A DNA stretch of 18,890 nt from Burkholderiaceae bacterium. Lineage in GTDB: Bacteria > Pseudomonadota > Gammaproteobacteria > Burkholderiales > Burkholderiaceae_C. Each line of letters opens with the position of its first letter. Within the stretch, counting starts at the first letter, position 1. Location: assembly GCA_017853735.1 (NCBI GenBank), contig JAFMJA010000021.1:1-18890 (forward strand). Direction: 5' to 3'. Of this stretch, positions 1 through 6,326 are shown piece after piece. Both the position numbers and the translations under genes were made by a program. The notes under the pieces are model-generated. The model saw only the letters and a list, made by a program, of their open reading frames with translations, was not told the DNA's origin and searched no databases.

Positions 1-240
1 TCTGATGTGACAGTGGGTTCCAATGATCCGATCAACCTGCAAAACTACGGCCAGGGACTGCGGTTTTCTATGAATTACGAAACCCTGGGATGGACTGCAG
101 GGTTTTACGCAAATTACTGGGGTCTGGGCGACTCCAACTGGTCGCAGCAACTGATCAACGGCAATTATTCCGGCTGGGTCAGGGAGCCGAGAAATACCAC
201 CCAGGAAATTGGTTTGACCTTCAGGCTGCGCTTCCGCTAA
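1..240 (+). CDS. C-terminal fragment of a probable outer-membrane beta-barrel protein (partial)
   Basis: The frame is open from the first base, so the gene begins before the window and only the last 79 residues are visible. They alternate polar and hydrophobic residues, are rich in Tyr, Trp, Phe, Gly and Asn, and end in a short amphipathic strand (GLTFRLRFR). This is the usual look of the closing strand of a Gram-negative outer-membrane barrel, although the very last residue is Arg rather than the common Phe. No cysteine or catalytic motif is visible. I do not recognise the family from this fragment; a porin, a DUF1302-like or another exported barrel protein are all possible. The last 20 bases overlap tail to tail with matB on the other strand. 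Confidence 0.6.
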   Translation, partial: SDVTVGSNDPINLQNYGQGLRFSMNYETLGWTAGFYANYWGLGDSNWSQQLINGNYSGWVREPRNTTQEIGLTFRLRFR

Positions 241-1765
241 ACAGCGATTGGTATTGCTGCCGCAGCAAATTCTTTTGCACCTTGCCCATGGTGTTGCGTG
301 GCAAATCTTCCACCACATAGCATTTCTTGGGAATCTTGAAGTTGGCAAGCTTCGCCTTGAGAGTGGCCAGGATCTGATCACCCTGCACAGCGCTGCCCGC
401 TTTGCTGACAACGACGGCCACGCCTACCTCTCCAAAGTCCGGGTGAGGCACCCCCACCACCGCACTTTCGGCCACGTCAGGCAATTCATTGATATAGCCT
501 TCAATTTCTGCCGGGTATACGTTGTAGCCACCACTGATGATCAGATCCTTGCTGCGCCCGACGATAGTCACATAGCCGCGCTCGTCGATTTTGCCCACAT
601 CCCCGGTCTTGAAATAGCCGTCGTCTGTGAACTCTTCCCTGGTTTTTTCAGGCATGCGCCAATAGCCCTTGAACACATTGGGCCCTTTGACCTGAATCCC
701 CCCGATTTCATTGCGGGGCATAGGCTGGCCTGAATCGTCACAGACCCGCAGGCTGACCCCGGGCAGTGGAAAGCCCACCGTGCCGCCACGACGCTCCCCC
801 TGGTTGGGGTCATAGGGATTGGAGGTCAGCATCACGGTCTCACTCATGCCATAACGCTCCAAGATGGTATGACCGGTGCGTTCTTGCCAGGCTGAAAAGG
901 TTTCAACCAGCAAAGGCGCTGACCCCGCAATGAACAAACGCATATTGCGCACAGCTTCGCGCGTCAATCCTGGCTCGGTCAGCATGCGCACATACAAGGT
1001 TGGTACGCCCATGAAGACAGTCGCCTGGGGCAATTTTTCAATCACTTTTTTGGGATCAAACCGGCCCATCCAGATCATCTTGCTGCCATTGAGCAAGGCG
1101 CCATGCACTGCCACAAACAATCCGTGGACATGAAAGATCGGCAGCACATGGACCAGCACATCACCCGGCCTCCAGCCCCAGTAAGTTTTCAAGACCTGGG
1201 CATTGCTCAGCAGGTTTTCATGGGTCAGCATCGCGCCCTTGCTGCGTCCGGTAGTGCCACTGGTGTACAAAATCGCAGCCAGATCATCGGCCTTTTTGGA
1301 GGCCACATCATGTTTATCGGAGCAAAGCGCCGCGCGCTGCAGCAAAGTACCGGTCCGATCCTCATTGAGGGTAAAGACATGGCCGGTTCCGGCCTTGAAA
1401 GCGATCTGGCTGACCCAGCCAAAATTTTTGCCAGAGCAAACCACGACCGAAGGCTCTGCGTTGTCGATGAAATATTCAATTTCAGCACTCTGGTAGGCCG
1501 TATTGAGCGGCAGGAAAACATAGCCTGCACGCAGGGTGGCCAGATAAAGCATCAGCGCTTCCACCGACTTTTCCACTTGCACCGCGATGCGCGCACCTGC
1601 AGGCAGATCCAGTGATACCAGCAGATTAGCCAACATCGCAGTGGCGCGCTCCAGATCGCGCCACGAGTAGTTCAACTGGCTATCCGTCTCGATGGCTATT
1701 GCATCCAGATCAGTCGGGAATGCGTGGCGGAGGGCGGCAAATAGATTGGCATTGATTTCGGACAT
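221..1765 (-). CDS. matB: Malonyl-CoA synthetase (malonate--CoA ligase), acyl-adenylate-forming family
   Basis: A 514-residue ANL-superfamily enzyme that would activate malonate (or a close dicarboxylate such as methylmalonate) to its CoA thioester with ATP in the cytoplasm. Visible motifs are the P-loop YTSGTTGRSKG (residues 168-178), ERYGMSET (303-310), the hinge-region KTGD (386-389), GRSKDLIISGGYNVYP (403-418) and the C-terminal catalytic Lys495 in NTMGKVQK. The ERYGMSET and MGRFDP (233-238) segments resemble MatB/ACSF3 proteins rather than acetyl- or long-chain acyl-CoA synthetases, and length is normal for MatB. It is the last gene of a leftward run after a Bug receptor and a crotonase, 32 bases after the crotonase stop. 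No strong Shine-Dalgarno sequence precedes the ATG. No malonyl-CoA decarboxylase (matA) lies in the window. Family assignment is firm; malonate as substrate is inferred from resemblance. Confidence 0.88.
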   Translation of the reverse strand: MSEINANLFAALRHAFPTDLDAIAIETDSQLNYSWRDLERATAMLANLLVSLDLPAGARIAVQVEKSVEALMLYLATLRAGYVFLPLNTAYQSAEIEYFIDNAEPSVVVCSGKNFGWVSQIAFKAGTGHVFTLNEDRTGTLLQRAALCSDKHDVASKKADDLAAILYTSGTTGRSKGAMLTHENLLSNAQVLKTYWGWRPGDVLVHVLPIFHVHGLFVAVHGALLNGSKMIWMGRFDPKKVIEKLPQATVFMGVPTLYVRMLTEPGLTREAVRNMRLFIAGSAPLLVETFSAWQERTGHTILERYGMSETVMLTSNPYDPNQGERRGGTVGFPLPGVSLRVCDDSGQPMPRNEIGGIQVKGPNVFKGYWRMPEKTREEFTDDGYFKTGDVGKIDERGYVTIVGRSKDLIISGGYNVYPAEIEGYINELPDVAESAVVGVPHPDFGEVGVAVVVSKAGSAVQGDQILATLKAKLANFKIPKKCYVVEDLPRNTMGKVQKNLLRQQYQSLFSGSAA

Positions 1766-1797
1766 AAAAGCTACTTGGTTGATTCAGATTAGGCCCA

Positions 1798-2571
1798 TCA
1801 AAATTCTGGACTGCGCTTTTCAAGAAAGGCGAGGATACCCTCCCGATGCTCTGAGCTGTCGGCCCAGGCATAGGCGGCAGGATCAGCAGCCAGGTCACCG
1901 GCCAAGCTGCCCGCCTGCAAAGCACGCAAGGTGCGCTTGTTCAGCTTCGCCGCTTGCGGCGACAGCGCAGCAATTCGACAGGCTGTGGCCATCGCCTCCC
2001 TGCCCACTTGCGCATCGTCCACCACCCGACTGAGAAAGCCGGTTTGAAACAGACGTTGCGCTCCTAGTGTGGCCGCTTCAAACAGGATTTCCTTGGCCAG
2101 GCTTGGACCGATCTGTGCGGCCACCAGCTCGATTTCGCGGGGTGCCATTGGAAAGCCCAATTTTGCGATGGGTGCGCCGAAACGGGTTGAGGTACCCGCA
2201 ATTCGGAGGTCGCAGCAAGCAGCCAACTCGAGGCCGGCGCCCATGCAGTTGCCCTCGATCTGGGCCACCACCGGTAGCTCGCAGGACTGTACTGCGTCCA
2301 GGCCTGGCCACACCTCGTGTTCATGAAAGTTTCGCAATCCAGCTTCGGAAAAGCGAAAGTCGGGGTACTCGGCAATGTCTCCGCCAGCGCAGAACTGGCC
2401 GCCGTCTCCTCTGAGCACCACACAACGCAGACCTGGATCCTGCGCAATTTCCTGAAATACCGATCGCAAGCCATGCCACATGGCACAGGACATGGCATTG
2501 AGCTTTCCTGGATGCAACAGGCTCACCACGATCAGATGGCCTTGGCGCTCGGAATGGACCTGCCCGCTCAT
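1798..2571 (-). CDS. Enoyl-CoA hydratase/isomerase (crotonase) family protein, one catalytic Glu missing
   Basis: A 257-residue crotonase-fold protein acting on an acyl-CoA. The oxyanion-hole segments are present: CAGGDI (residues 61-66) and GNCMGAGLELA (107-117), the latter carrying Glu115, which matches the first catalytic glutamate of classical hydratases (Glu144 of rat crotonase). The second glutamate, normally in an F-G-x-P-E-x-x-L-G context, is replaced: here the segment is FGAPIAKLG with Ile135 at that place. The crotonase fold also supports isomerases, decarboxylases, hydrolases and CoA-ester lyases, so simple hydration is not assured. It lies 47 bases after the Bug receptor and 32 bases before matB, suggesting a substrate from the same acid pathway. 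The start codon is ATG, with only a weak ribosome-binding site. Family certain, reaction unknown. Confidence 0.85.
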   Translation of the reverse strand: MSGQVHSERQGHLIVVSLLHPGKLNAMSCAMWHGLRSVFQEIAQDPGLRCVVLRGDGGQFCAGGDIAEYPDFRFSEAGLRNFHEHEVWPGLDAVQSCELPVVAQIEGNCMGAGLELAACCDLRIAGTSTRFGAPIAKLGFPMAPREIELVAAQIGPSLAKEILFEAATLGAQRLFQTGFLSRVVDDAQVGREAMATACRIAALSPQAAKLNKRTLRALQAGSLAGDLAADPAAYAWADSSEHREGILAFLEKRSPEF

Positions 2572-2618
2572 GGTCTAGTCGAAATCAGGCCGGACGAAGG
2601 CAGATGGGAAACAACTAA

Positions 2619-3611
2619 TCAGTCAAGCTTGGCACCCGACAATTTCACCACCTGTGACCAGCGCTTGACTTCAGCGCTGACAAACTGAGCGAATTGCTGC
2701 GGCGACATATTGCTGAAGTCGGCCCCTTGGTTAGTCCAGATGGCCTTGGATTCATCGGTCAATCCGGCCTTGCGAATTTCCTCTACTGCGCGCGCCTGGA
2801 CCTCTGCGGGGGTACCCTTGGGTGCCCAAATCCCATACCAGGTTTGCACCGTGTAATCGGGCAAGCCCAGCTCAGCAGCGGATGGCACATCCGGAAAGGC
2901 CGGATTGCGCCGATTGCCCGCCACCATCAAGGCCCGGATCCGCCCGCCTTTGATATGCCCAGCAGAAGAGCCCAGGCCGTCAAACATCATGTCCACATTG
3001 CCGGCAATCAAATCCTGCAAGGCAGGCCCAGCACCTCGATAGGGAATATGGGTGATGAAAGTACGGGTTTGCTGCTTGAACAATTCGCCCGCCAGGTGGT
3101 GGGATGTTCCGCTGCCAGCTGATCCATAGTTGAGGCGGCCTGGATTGTTGCGCAGCTCAGTCATGAAGGCCTTGAAGTCCCCGCTGATTTTCTTGGGGTT
3201 GACCACCAGCACCTGGGGCACGGTTGCCACCAGCACCAGAGGGGCGAAATCTTTTTCGATGTCGTAATCCAGGCGAGGGTACATGGAAGGGGCAATCGTG
3301 TGGTGCACCGCGCCCATGAAAAGCGTGTAACCGTCTGGATTGGCTTTGGAAGCAATACTTGCGCCCAAGGTGCCGCCAGCCCCGCCACGGTTGTCAATGA
3401 TCATTTGCTTGCCAGTCAGCTTGGCAAAGGCTGCGGACAGCGGCCTGGCAAAAGCGTCGGTGCCGCCCCCTGCAGGAAAAGGAACGATCAGGGTGACCGG
3501 TTTGCTCGGCCAGGATGACTGGGCCTGGCTGGGCAGCGCCGAGGCTGCCATGCCCAAAGCCGCAGATTGCAGGATTTCACGACGAGAGTAAGGACGCTGC
3601 ATGAATTTCAT
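2619..3611 (-). CDS. Bug-family (tripartite tricarboxylate transporter) periplasmic substrate-binding protein
   Basis: A 330-residue exported solute receptor of the Bug/TctC family, which binds carboxylates or related small molecules in the periplasm. The N-terminus carries a twin-arginine-type signal (SRREILQ, Arg10-Arg11, then a small hydrophobic stretch) with likely cleavage near residue 30 after SQA. The mature part begins with the family hallmark WPSKPVTLIVPFPAGGGTD (residues 34-52) and continues with NRGGAGGTLG, GSAGSGTSHHLAGELFK and PYRGAGPALQDLIAGNVD. The ATG at 3611 is backed by a GAGGA Shine-Dalgarno sequence; a second Met at residue 4 is less likely. No TctA/TctB membrane subunits are in the window, as is usual for the many orphan Bug proteins of Burkholderiales. 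Position just before the crotonase and matB suggests it may capture malonate or a related acid; this is inference. Confidence 0.93.
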   Translation of the reverse strand: MKFMQRPYSRREILQSAALGMAASALPSQAQSSWPSKPVTLIVPFPAGGGTDAFARPLSAAFAKLTGKQMIIDNRGGAGGTLGASIASKANPDGYTLFMGAVHHTIAPSMYPRLDYDIEKDFAPLVLVATVPQVLVVNPKKISGDFKAFMTELRNNPGRLNYGSAGSGTSHHLAGELFKQQTRTFITHIPYRGAGPALQDLIAGNVDMMFDGLGSSAGHIKGGRIRALMVAGNRRNPAFPDVPSAAELGLPDYTVQTWYGIWAPKGTPAEVQARAVEEIRKAGLTDESKAIWTNQGADFSNMSPQQFAQFVSAEVKRWSQVVKLSGAKLD

Positions 3612-3617
3612 AGGATT

Positions 3618-3622
3618 TCCTC
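3618..3622 (-). promoter_or_regulatory. Ribosome-binding site of the Bug receptor gene
   Basis: GAGGA on the minus strand, 6 bases before the ATG at 3611. It supports that start over the in-frame ATG nine bases further in. Confidence 0.6.
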
Positions 3623-3672
3623 AACGACGTTGCAAATGATTGGCTTCCTGGGTGGGGAGCGCCATGGGCAGA

Positions 3673-4476
3673 CTAGGTATTGTGCCTTGGCAAACGATAA
3701 AGCAGCACGCCCAGGGCCATCATTGGCAGGCAGAGCCACTGCCCCATGCTCAGCCCCAGGGCCAGCAAGCCGAGAAAATCATCGGGCTCGCGGAAAAATT
3801 CGGCAAGGAATCGCAAGGCGCCATAAGCGATCAGGAATACCCCAGACACCCGTCCCAGACGACGCGGCTTGCGCGCGTAAAGCCATAAAAGCACAAACAG
3901 CAGCAGTCCTTCCAACAGGAATTGGTAAAGCTGCGAGGGATGGCGGGGTGCGGGACCGGCCCCCTGGAAAACCATGGCCCAAGGCAGCGATGGGTCGGAC
4001 ACACGGCCCCAGAGCTCGCCATTGATGAAATTGCCAATCCGGCCTGCGGCCAGGCCGGTGGGCACACAAGGTGCCACAAAATCGGCCACCAGGAGCCAGG
4101 GCTTGTGCCGGCTGCGGGCAAACCACCACATGGCCACCATCACGCCCAGCAGGCCCCCATGAAAGCTCATCCCACCCTGCCAAACGGCCAGAATCTCTAT
4201 CGGATGACTGAAGTAGTAAACCGGCTTGTAGAACAGCACATAGCCCATCCTGCCACCCAGCACTACGCCAAGTACGCCCAGGAAAAGAATGTCCTCCACA
4301 TCCGACTTCTTCCAAGCCCCAGGCCCCTGCACCAAAGCAAAGGGCTGATGGTGCAGCCTGCGCAGTCCGAGCAGCAGGAACAGACCAAACGCCACCAGAT
4401 AGGTCAAGCCGTACCAGTGAATGGCCAGCGGTCCCAGTTGTAGCGCGACCGGATCAATGTTCGGATGAATCAGCAT
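3673..4476 (-). CDS. lgt: Prolipoprotein diacylglyceryl transferase
   Basis: A 267-residue polytopic inner-membrane enzyme that transfers diacylglycerol from phosphatidylglycerol to the lipobox cysteine of prolipoproteins, the first step of lipoprotein maturation. Diagnostic segments are IHWYGLTY (19-26), MSFHGGLLG (103-111, with His106 matching the essential His103 of E. coli), GRIGNFINGELWGR (145-158, with Arg146 matching Arg143) and RHPSQLYQ (178-185). RFLAEFFREP (222-231) supplies the C-terminal conserved Arg229. Several strongly hydrophobic helices fill the rest. Length is typical for the family. The gene is divergent from ilvD, with about 81 bases between the start codons, and is followed after 61 bases by the Bug receptor. 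It is probably transcribed independently of the ilvD side; cotranscription with the downstream acid cluster is possible but unproven. Confidence 0.97.
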   Translation of the reverse strand: MLIHPNIDPVALQLGPLAIHWYGLTYLVAFGLFLLLGLRRLHHQPFALVQGPGAWKKSDVEDILFLGVLGVVLGGRMGYVLFYKPVYYFSHPIEILAVWQGGMSFHGGLLGVMVAMWWFARSRHKPWLLVADFVAPCVPTGLAAGRIGNFINGELWGRVSDPSLPWAMVFQGAGPAPRHPSQLYQFLLEGLLLFVLLWLYARKPRRLGRVSGVFLIAYGALRFLAEFFREPDDFLGLLALGLSMGQWLCLPMMALGVLLYRLPRHNT

Positions 4477-4557
4477 GACCTAGATTGTGCCGTAGCAAGC
4501 TGCCTCACCTTGGCATCGGCTTACACTAAGGGCTTAGCTCTTTTTCTCTTTCACCCC
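4477..4557. promoter_or_regulatory. Divergent lgt/ilvD intergenic region with pyrimidine-rich ilvD leader
   Basis: These 81 bases must hold the promoters or leaders of both divergent genes. On the plus strand TACACT (4522-4527) could be a -10 element, but no good -35 lies at normal spacing. Bases 4538-4557, immediately before the ilvD ATG, are 19 of 20 pyrimidines, with no Shine-Dalgarno sequence. On the minus strand lgt has only a weak AGG close to its ATG. Confidence 0.35.
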
Positions 4558-6252
4558 ATGGACATCAAAACCATCAAGATCAATCGTCGTTCAGCCAATA
4601 TCACCGAAGGCAAATCGCGCGCGCCCAACCGCTCCATGTACTACGGCATGGGCTACGAGGAAAGCGACTTCGTCAAGCCCATGATCGGTGTGGCCAATGG
4701 TCACAGCACCATCACGCCCTGCAACTCCGGCTTGCAAAAACTCGCCGACGCGGCCGTCGCCGGCATCGAGGAGGCTGGCGGCAATGCGCAAATCTTTGGC
4801 GTGCCCACCATCTCCGACGGCATGGCCATGGGTACTGAGGGCATGAAGTACTCGCTGGTTTCCCGCGAGGTGATTGCCGACTGCATCGAAACCTGTGTGC
4901 AGGGTCAATGGATGGACGGTGTGGTGGTGGTGGGCGGTTGCGACAAAAACATGCCCGGCGGCATGATGGGCATGCTGCGTGCCAATGTGCCTGCGATCTA
5001 TGTCTATGGCGGCACGATTTTGCCGGGCCATTACCAGGGCAAAGACCTGAACATCGTCAGCGTGTTCGAAGCAGTAGGTGAAAACGCCGCTGGCAAGCTC
5101 AGTGACCATGACCTGCATGAGATCGAGAAGCGCGCCATTCCGGGGGCGGGCTCCTGCGGCGGCATGTACACCGCCAACACCATGTCCAGTGCTTTCGAGG
5201 CGCTGGGGCTGAGCCTGCCCTATTCCTCCACCATGGCCAACGAGGAAGGCGAAAAAGTCGCCTCCACCAAGGAATCAGCCAGGGTGCTGGTGGAGGCAAT
5301 CAAGAAAGATCTCAAGCCGCGCGACATCGTGACACGCAAGAGCCTGGAGAACGCCGTATCGGTAATCATGGCCACCGGTGGCTCCACCAACGCGGTATTG
5401 CATTTTCTGGCGATTGCCCACGCAGCCGGTGTGGAATGGACCATCGACGACTTTGAGCGCATGCGCCGCAAGACCCCGGTGATTTGCGACCTCAAGCCCA
5501 GTGGCAAATACCTAGCCATCGACCTGCACCGCGCCGGTGGCATTCCACAGGTGATGAAGGTGCTGCTCAATGCCGGGCTGCTGCATGGCGACTGCATGAC
5601 CATCTCTGGCAAGACCATTGCCGAAGTGCTCAAGGATGTTCCGGACCAGCCCCGGGCCGACCAGGATGTGATCCGACCGATCACCAACCCGATGTACAAG
5701 CAGGGCCACCTGGCCATCCTGAAAGGCAACCTCTCCCCCGAGGGGGCAGTGGCCAAGATCACTGGCCTGAAAAACCCGGTCATCACTGGCCCTGCCCGGG
5801 TCTTTGACGATGAACAATCTGCCCTGCAAGCCATTCTGGACGGCAAAATCAAGGCCGGCGATGTGATGGTGCTGCGCTATCTTGGCCCCAAGGGCGGGCC
5901 GGGCATGCCTGAAATGCTGGCGCCCACCGGTGCCCTGATCGGTGCCGGTCTGGGCGAAAGCGTGGGTCTGATCACCGACGGCCGCTTCTCCGGTGGCACC
6001 TGGGGCATGGTGGTCGGTCATGTGGCCCCTGAAGCCGCGGTGGGCGGAACCATCGCCTTTGTCAAGGAGGGCGACAGCATCACCATCGATGCACACCAGC
6101 TCAAGCTGGAGCTAAATGTCCCAGAGGCTGAAATTGCGAAGCGGCGCGCGGGCTGGACGGCCCCCAAGCCACGCTATACCCGTGGCGTGCAAGCCAAGTT
6201 TGCCTTCAATGCCGGAACGGCCAGCAAGGGGGCTGTGCTCGACAATTTCTGA
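4558..6252 (+). CDS. ilvD: Dihydroxy-acid dehydratase
   Basis: A 564-residue Fe-S dehydratase that converts 2,3-dihydroxy-3-methylbutanoate and 2,3-dihydroxy-3-methylpentanoate to the keto acids leading to valine/leucine and isoleucine. Cluster-ligand cysteines are visible at Cys55 (TPCNSG), Cys128 (GGCDKNMPG) and Cys200 (GSCGGMYTANTM), the arrangement of the [2Fe-2S] type. SDGMAMGTEGM (87-97) and Lys130, the family's carboxylated metal-site lysine in the GCDK context, are present. The C-terminal domain has GRFSGGTWG. The reading frame stays open upstream to an ATG at 4465, but that start would add 31 atypical residues and overlap lgt. The family N-terminus begins at MDIKTIKINRRS, so I place the start at 4558. 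The leader lacks a Shine-Dalgarno site and is pyrimidine-rich. It is a single gene, facing ggt at its 3' end. Confidence 0.97.
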   Translation: MDIKTIKINRRSANITEGKSRAPNRSMYYGMGYEESDFVKPMIGVANGHSTITPCNSGLQKLADAAVAGIEEAGGNAQIFGVPTISDGMAMGTEGMKYSLVSREVIADCIETCVQGQWMDGVVVVGGCDKNMPGGMMGMLRANVPAIYVYGGTILPGHYQGKDLNIVSVFEAVGENAAGKLSDHDLHEIEKRAIPGAGSCGGMYTANTMSSAFEALGLSLPYSSTMANEEGEKVASTKESARVLVEAIKKDLKPRDIVTRKSLENAVSVIMATGGSTNAVLHFLAIAHAAGVEWTIDDFERMRRKTPVICDLKPSGKYLAIDLHRAGGIPQVMKVLLNAGLLHGDCMTISGKTIAEVLKDVPDQPRADQDVIRPITNPMYKQGHLAILKGNLSPEGAVAKITGLKNPVITGPARVFDDEQSALQAILDGKIKAGDVMVLRYLGPKGGPGMPEMLAPTGALIGAGLGESVGLITDGRFSGGTWGMVVGHVAPEAAVGGTIAFVKEGDSITIDAHQLKLELNVPEAEIAKRRAGWTAPKPRYTRGVQAKFAFNAGTASKGAVLDNF

Positions 6253-6285
6253 GCCAAACCGGCCGCGGTGCTGCCTCAGGCCATC

Positions 6286-6311
6286 ACGCCCGGGGCCCAG
6301 GTCTCGGGCGT
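6286..6311 (+). terminator. Weak candidate terminator between convergent ilvD and ggt
   Basis: An inverted repeat (7-bp arms 6286-6292 and 6305-6311, 12-base loop) lies in the 74-base convergent gap and is followed by only two further T residues. The large loop and poor U-tract make it a weak candidate. Confidence 0.25.
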
Positions 6312-6326
6312 TTGCAGGTGCTCAGC

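Noticed and set aside
4465..4557. N-terminal extension of ilvD from an ATG at 4465
   Set aside because: The added 31 residues do not resemble dihydroxy-acid dehydratases and the start overlaps lgt; the family N-terminus begins at 4558.
5512..6096. 194-codon open frame antisense to ilvD
   Set aside because: Composition typical of an antisense shadow; ilvD is intact on the other strand.
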